In this document: piece after piece, positions 14,299 through 16,362 of the stretch
How positions within the stretch are numbered: position 1 is the stretch's first letter
How the letters are laid out: every line of letters starts with the position of its first letter
DNA from: Promicromonosporaceae bacterium
GTDB taxonomy: Bacteria; Actinomycetota; Actinomycetes; Actinomycetales; Cellulomonadaceae
Reading direction: 5' to 3'
DNA length: 16,362 bases
Assembly (NCBI GenBank): GCA_009780755.1
Contig: WQZL01000038.1
Span: 1-16,362 of the forward strand
Notes under the pieces: model-generated
Database searches by the model: none
The model's input: the letters and a program-made list of their open reading frames with translations, nothing else
What the model was told of the DNA's origin: nothing
Translations under genes and position numbers: made by a program

Positions 14299-14327
14299 TT
14301 GACCACCAACCGATGCCAAACTGTGAC
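14299..14327 (+). promoter_or_regulatory. Putative promoter for the debranching-type hydrolase gene
   Basis: TTGACC (14299-14304) is followed after 17 bases by TGTGAC (14322-14327). The -35 is good and the -10 weak. It would give a leader of about 50 bases ending in the AAGGAG of the next gene. The GATCGATC palindrome at 14250-14257 lies further upstream in the same divergent gap and could be a regulator site. Confidence 0.35.
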
Positions 14328-14383
14328 CCACGCCCCGGCGCCCGCCGGAGCCGACGAGCCAGCGGCAAATAAGGAGCGCAGCG

Positions 14384-16362
14384 ATGACCACCACACCAGC
14401 ACCCACTCTCGCGCCTCCCGCGGCCCGCCAGCCGCTTCTACACGATCTTCAGGTCACCTGCCTGGCTCCCAGCCAAATCTGGACCACTCCAGACGGGCAG
14501 GTGCGTCCAGGGAGTGGACTCCCCGGCGTCTATCACGGTGACGTTCGCGTGCTGAGCGAGGTCACCGTGCTGGTGAACGGCGCCGAACCCGAGGTGATCG
14601 GCTCGCGCGTGATCGGCCCTGGCATCTCCGAGACCACCTCCGCCCTACGGATGATCGACACCGGCACAGCCGACCCCACCACCCTCCTCTGCCGCCGCCG
14701 CGAGGTTCGCCCCGGTGAGGTGCGCGAGACGCTGACGATAACGTGCGCCACCGAGACGCCGGTGACGGGAACAATCACGGTTCGCCTCGCCTCCGATCTG
14801 GCCCGGATGGAAACCGTCAAGAGCGGGATGGTCGCGCCACTGATCGCACCGGAAGCCATCTGCGAGGGCGCGTTGTGGCGGGATCAAGAGAACGAGGTTG
14901 AGGTTTGCGGCTACGACCCCGATGTGGCCGTGGATGAGACGGGCGCGACCCTTTCCTGGCTGGTCACGGCGGCCCCTGGCACTCCGGCAAAGGTTGGCTG
15001 GGAGATACGCTCACGGATTGTCGCCGTCGTCGACTCCCCCAAGTCGTCTATCCCGGAATGGGCGACACCCACCATCACCGCGACCGACCGCCGCCTCGCC
15101 CCCTTCATCAAGCGTTCCCTAGCGGATTTGACCAGCCTGCGAATGAGCGCGAGCTTCGCCCCGGATGAGACCTTCCTAGCCGCCGGCACCCCGTGGTTCT
15201 ACACGTTGTTTGGCCGCGATTCGCTGATCGCCGCCCGGATGCTACTACCGCTGGGTACCGACCTGGCTCGCGGCACGCTACGCACGCTCGCCGCCTGCCA
15301 AGGTACCGAGGTCGATCCAACCACGGCTCAGGAGCCGGGCAAGATCATGCACGAACTCCGTTCCCAGGTGGTACTGCATGACGATCACGGGATGCAGCTG
15401 CCACCGCTGTATTACGGCACGGTCGATGCCACCGCCTTGTGGGTGCGGCTGCTGCATGATGCCTGGCGGTGGGGCTTGGCCGATGCGGATGTGGCAGGGC
15501 TGCTGCCCGCGCTGGAGGCCGCGCTGACCTGGCTGACCGAGTACGGCGACCATGACGGCGACGGGTTTATTGACTACATAGACGCCACCGGTTTCGGCCT
15601 GTCCAACCAGGGCTGGAAGGATTCGGGCGATTCGGTGCAGTGGCGTGACGGTCGTCTGGCTCAGGGGCCGATTGCGTTATCCGAGGTGCAAGCTTATGCC
15701 TACGCGGCTGCGCTGGGCGGGGCCGAACTCCTTGACGCCTTTGGTCGGCCCGGCGCGGCAAAACTTCGGGAGTGGGCCGCCACCCTGGCCCTCCGATTCC
15801 GGCAGCGGTTCTGGCTAACCGATGAGGCCGGGCCATATGTGGCCATAGCCTTGGATCGTGACGGCGCCGCCATCGATACCGTCACCTCGAATATGGGTCA
15901 CCTGCTGGGGACGGGCCTGCTCAACTCCGAAGAGGAACGCCTGGTGGCCGACCGGCTTATCGCCCCCGACATGTTCTCCGGGTATGGGCTGCGCACCATG
16001 TCTACTGAGTCCGGCGGCTACTGGCCGCTGAAGTATCACGCCGGTTCGGTGTGGACGCATGACACAGCGATGGCCGTGTTGGGTCTGGCTCAGGCCGGTT
16101 TCGGTGGACATGCCGCCGTGTTGGCCGATGGCCTGCTCGCGGCGGCCAGCCACTTCGACTACCAGATGCCGGAGCTTTACGGCGGCAACTCCCCTGGTGT
16201 TGAGGGCGCTCCGCCGCTGGCCTACCCGGCCTCCTGCCACCCGCAGGCGTGGGCGGCGGCCTCGTCGGTGGCGCTGCTAGAGGCGCTGCTGGGCCTGACC
16301 CCACAACCCGACGGCGGTCTGACCGTCTCTCCTGCCGCCGACTCGCCGCTCGGTGATGTCAC
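14384..16362 (+). CDS. Glycogen-debranching-type glycoside hydrolase (amylo-alpha-1,6-glucosidase-like), cut by the right edge
   Basis: The first 659 codons are present and no stop is reached. The ATG has AAGGAG (14371-14376) seven bases upstream. Residues 15-215 form a beta-rich GDE_N_bis-type N-terminal domain (GVYHGDVRVLSEVTVLVNG). From about 235 on lies an (alpha/alpha)6 catalytic part with WFYTLFGRDSLIAARM (271-286), LPPLYYGTVDATALW (339-353), SNQGWKDSGDSVQW (407-420), ALSEVQAYAYAA (431-442) and GGYWPLKYHAGSVWTHD (544-560). This order is typical of actinobacterial debranching-like proteins of about 650-720 residues, so only a short tail is missing. There is no signal peptide, so it acts in the cytoplasm, probably on a sugar imported by the neighbouring transporter. 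The true substrate is uncertain; annotation as a debranching enzyme is by family only. Confidence 0.9.
   Translation, partial: MTTTPAPTLAPPAARQPLLHDLQVTCLAPSQIWTTPDGQVRPGSGLPGVYHGDVRVLSEVTVLVNGAEPEVIGSRVIGPGISETTSALRMIDTGTADPTTLLCRRREVRPGEVRETLTITCATETPVTGTITVRLASDLARMETVKSGMVAPLIAPEAICEGALWRDQENEVEVCGYDPDVAVDETGATLSWLVTAAPGTPAKVGWEIRSRIVAVVDSPKSSIPEWATPTITATDRRLAPFIKRSLADLTSLRMSASFAPDETFLAAGTPWFYTLFGRDSLIAARMLLPLGTDLARGTLRTLAACQGTEVDPTTAQEPGKIMHELRSQVVLHDDHGMQLPPLYYGTVDATALWVRLLHDAWRWGLADADVAGLLPALEAALTWLTEYGDHDGDGFIDYIDATGFGLSNQGWKDSGDSVQWRDGRLAQGPIALSEVQAYAYAAALGGAELLDAFGRPGAAKLREWAATLALRFRQRFWLTDEAGPYVAIALDRDGAAIDTVTSNMGHLLGTGLLNSEEERLVADRLIAPDMFSGYGLRTMSTESGGYWPLKYHAGSVWTHDTAMAVLGLAQAGFGGHAAVLADGLLAAASHFDYQMPELYGGNSPGVEGAPPLAYPASCHPQAWAAASSVALLEALLGLTPQPDGGLTVSPAADSPLGDV

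Noticed and set aside
13925..16362. Several minus-strand frames opposite the debranching-type hydrolase (for example 14533-14859 and 15815-16240)
   Set aside because: They are complementary to a long frame with recognisable catalytic-domain motifs and have no family resemblance of their own.

Overview
The window looks like a chromosomal segment of a moderately high-GC actinobacterium. The evidence is GTG starts, GTGA/ATGA gene overlaps, -10-like hexamers placed for leaderless transcription, an actinobacterial RIO-like kinase, an actinobacterial-type debranching hydrolase next to a LacI/ABC sugar locus, and a short intergenic repeat of a kind known from actinobacterial genomes. No rRNA, tRNA, CRISPR array or intact insertion sequence was seen.

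Left part (1-5843), an accessory-looking region. A type I restriction-modification modification subunit (HsdM, EcoR124I-like) on the minus strand is translationally coupled to a DUF1016/YhcG-type nuclease gene that runs off the left edge. Divergently from it lies a 37-codon glyoxalase/PhnB-like fragment overlapping a GNAT acetyltransferase, then a VapBC-type toxin-antitoxin pair. Convergent to these is a cytoplasmic beta-lactamase-fold serine hydrolase coupled to a 53-residue basic protein. A divergent gene encodes an HTH-containing protein of unknown family and is followed by a GNAT C-terminal remnant. The mix of defence, toxin-antitoxin and gene fragments suggests a region of acquisition and decay.

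Middle (5844-9831). An unusual leader, with several predicted hairpins and a 15-codon upstream ORF that has a strong ribosome binding site, precedes a RIO-like kinase whose catalytic Asp and metal-binding Asn are replaced (a likely pseudokinase). A degenerate intergenic repeat separates it from a convergent 904-residue P-type cation ATPase. That ATPase combines SERCA-like M5/M6 ligands with an MgtA-like PEML motif in M4.

Right part (9832-16362), a carbohydrate utilisation locus. On the minus strand a LacI regulator is followed by a sugar-binding lipoprotein and two permeases, the last three joined by 4-base GTGA overlaps. No ATP-binding subunit is present, so a shared ATPase encoded elsewhere is probably used. 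Divergent from lacI is a glycogen-debranching-type glycoside hydrolase that runs off the right edge. The likely logic is uptake of an oligosaccharide (probably an alpha-glucan type) and intracellular hydrolysis under LacI-type repression.

The best candidates for something undescribed are the structured leader plus upstream ORF in front of the degenerate RIO kinase, and the atypical ion-binding motif of the P-type ATPase.
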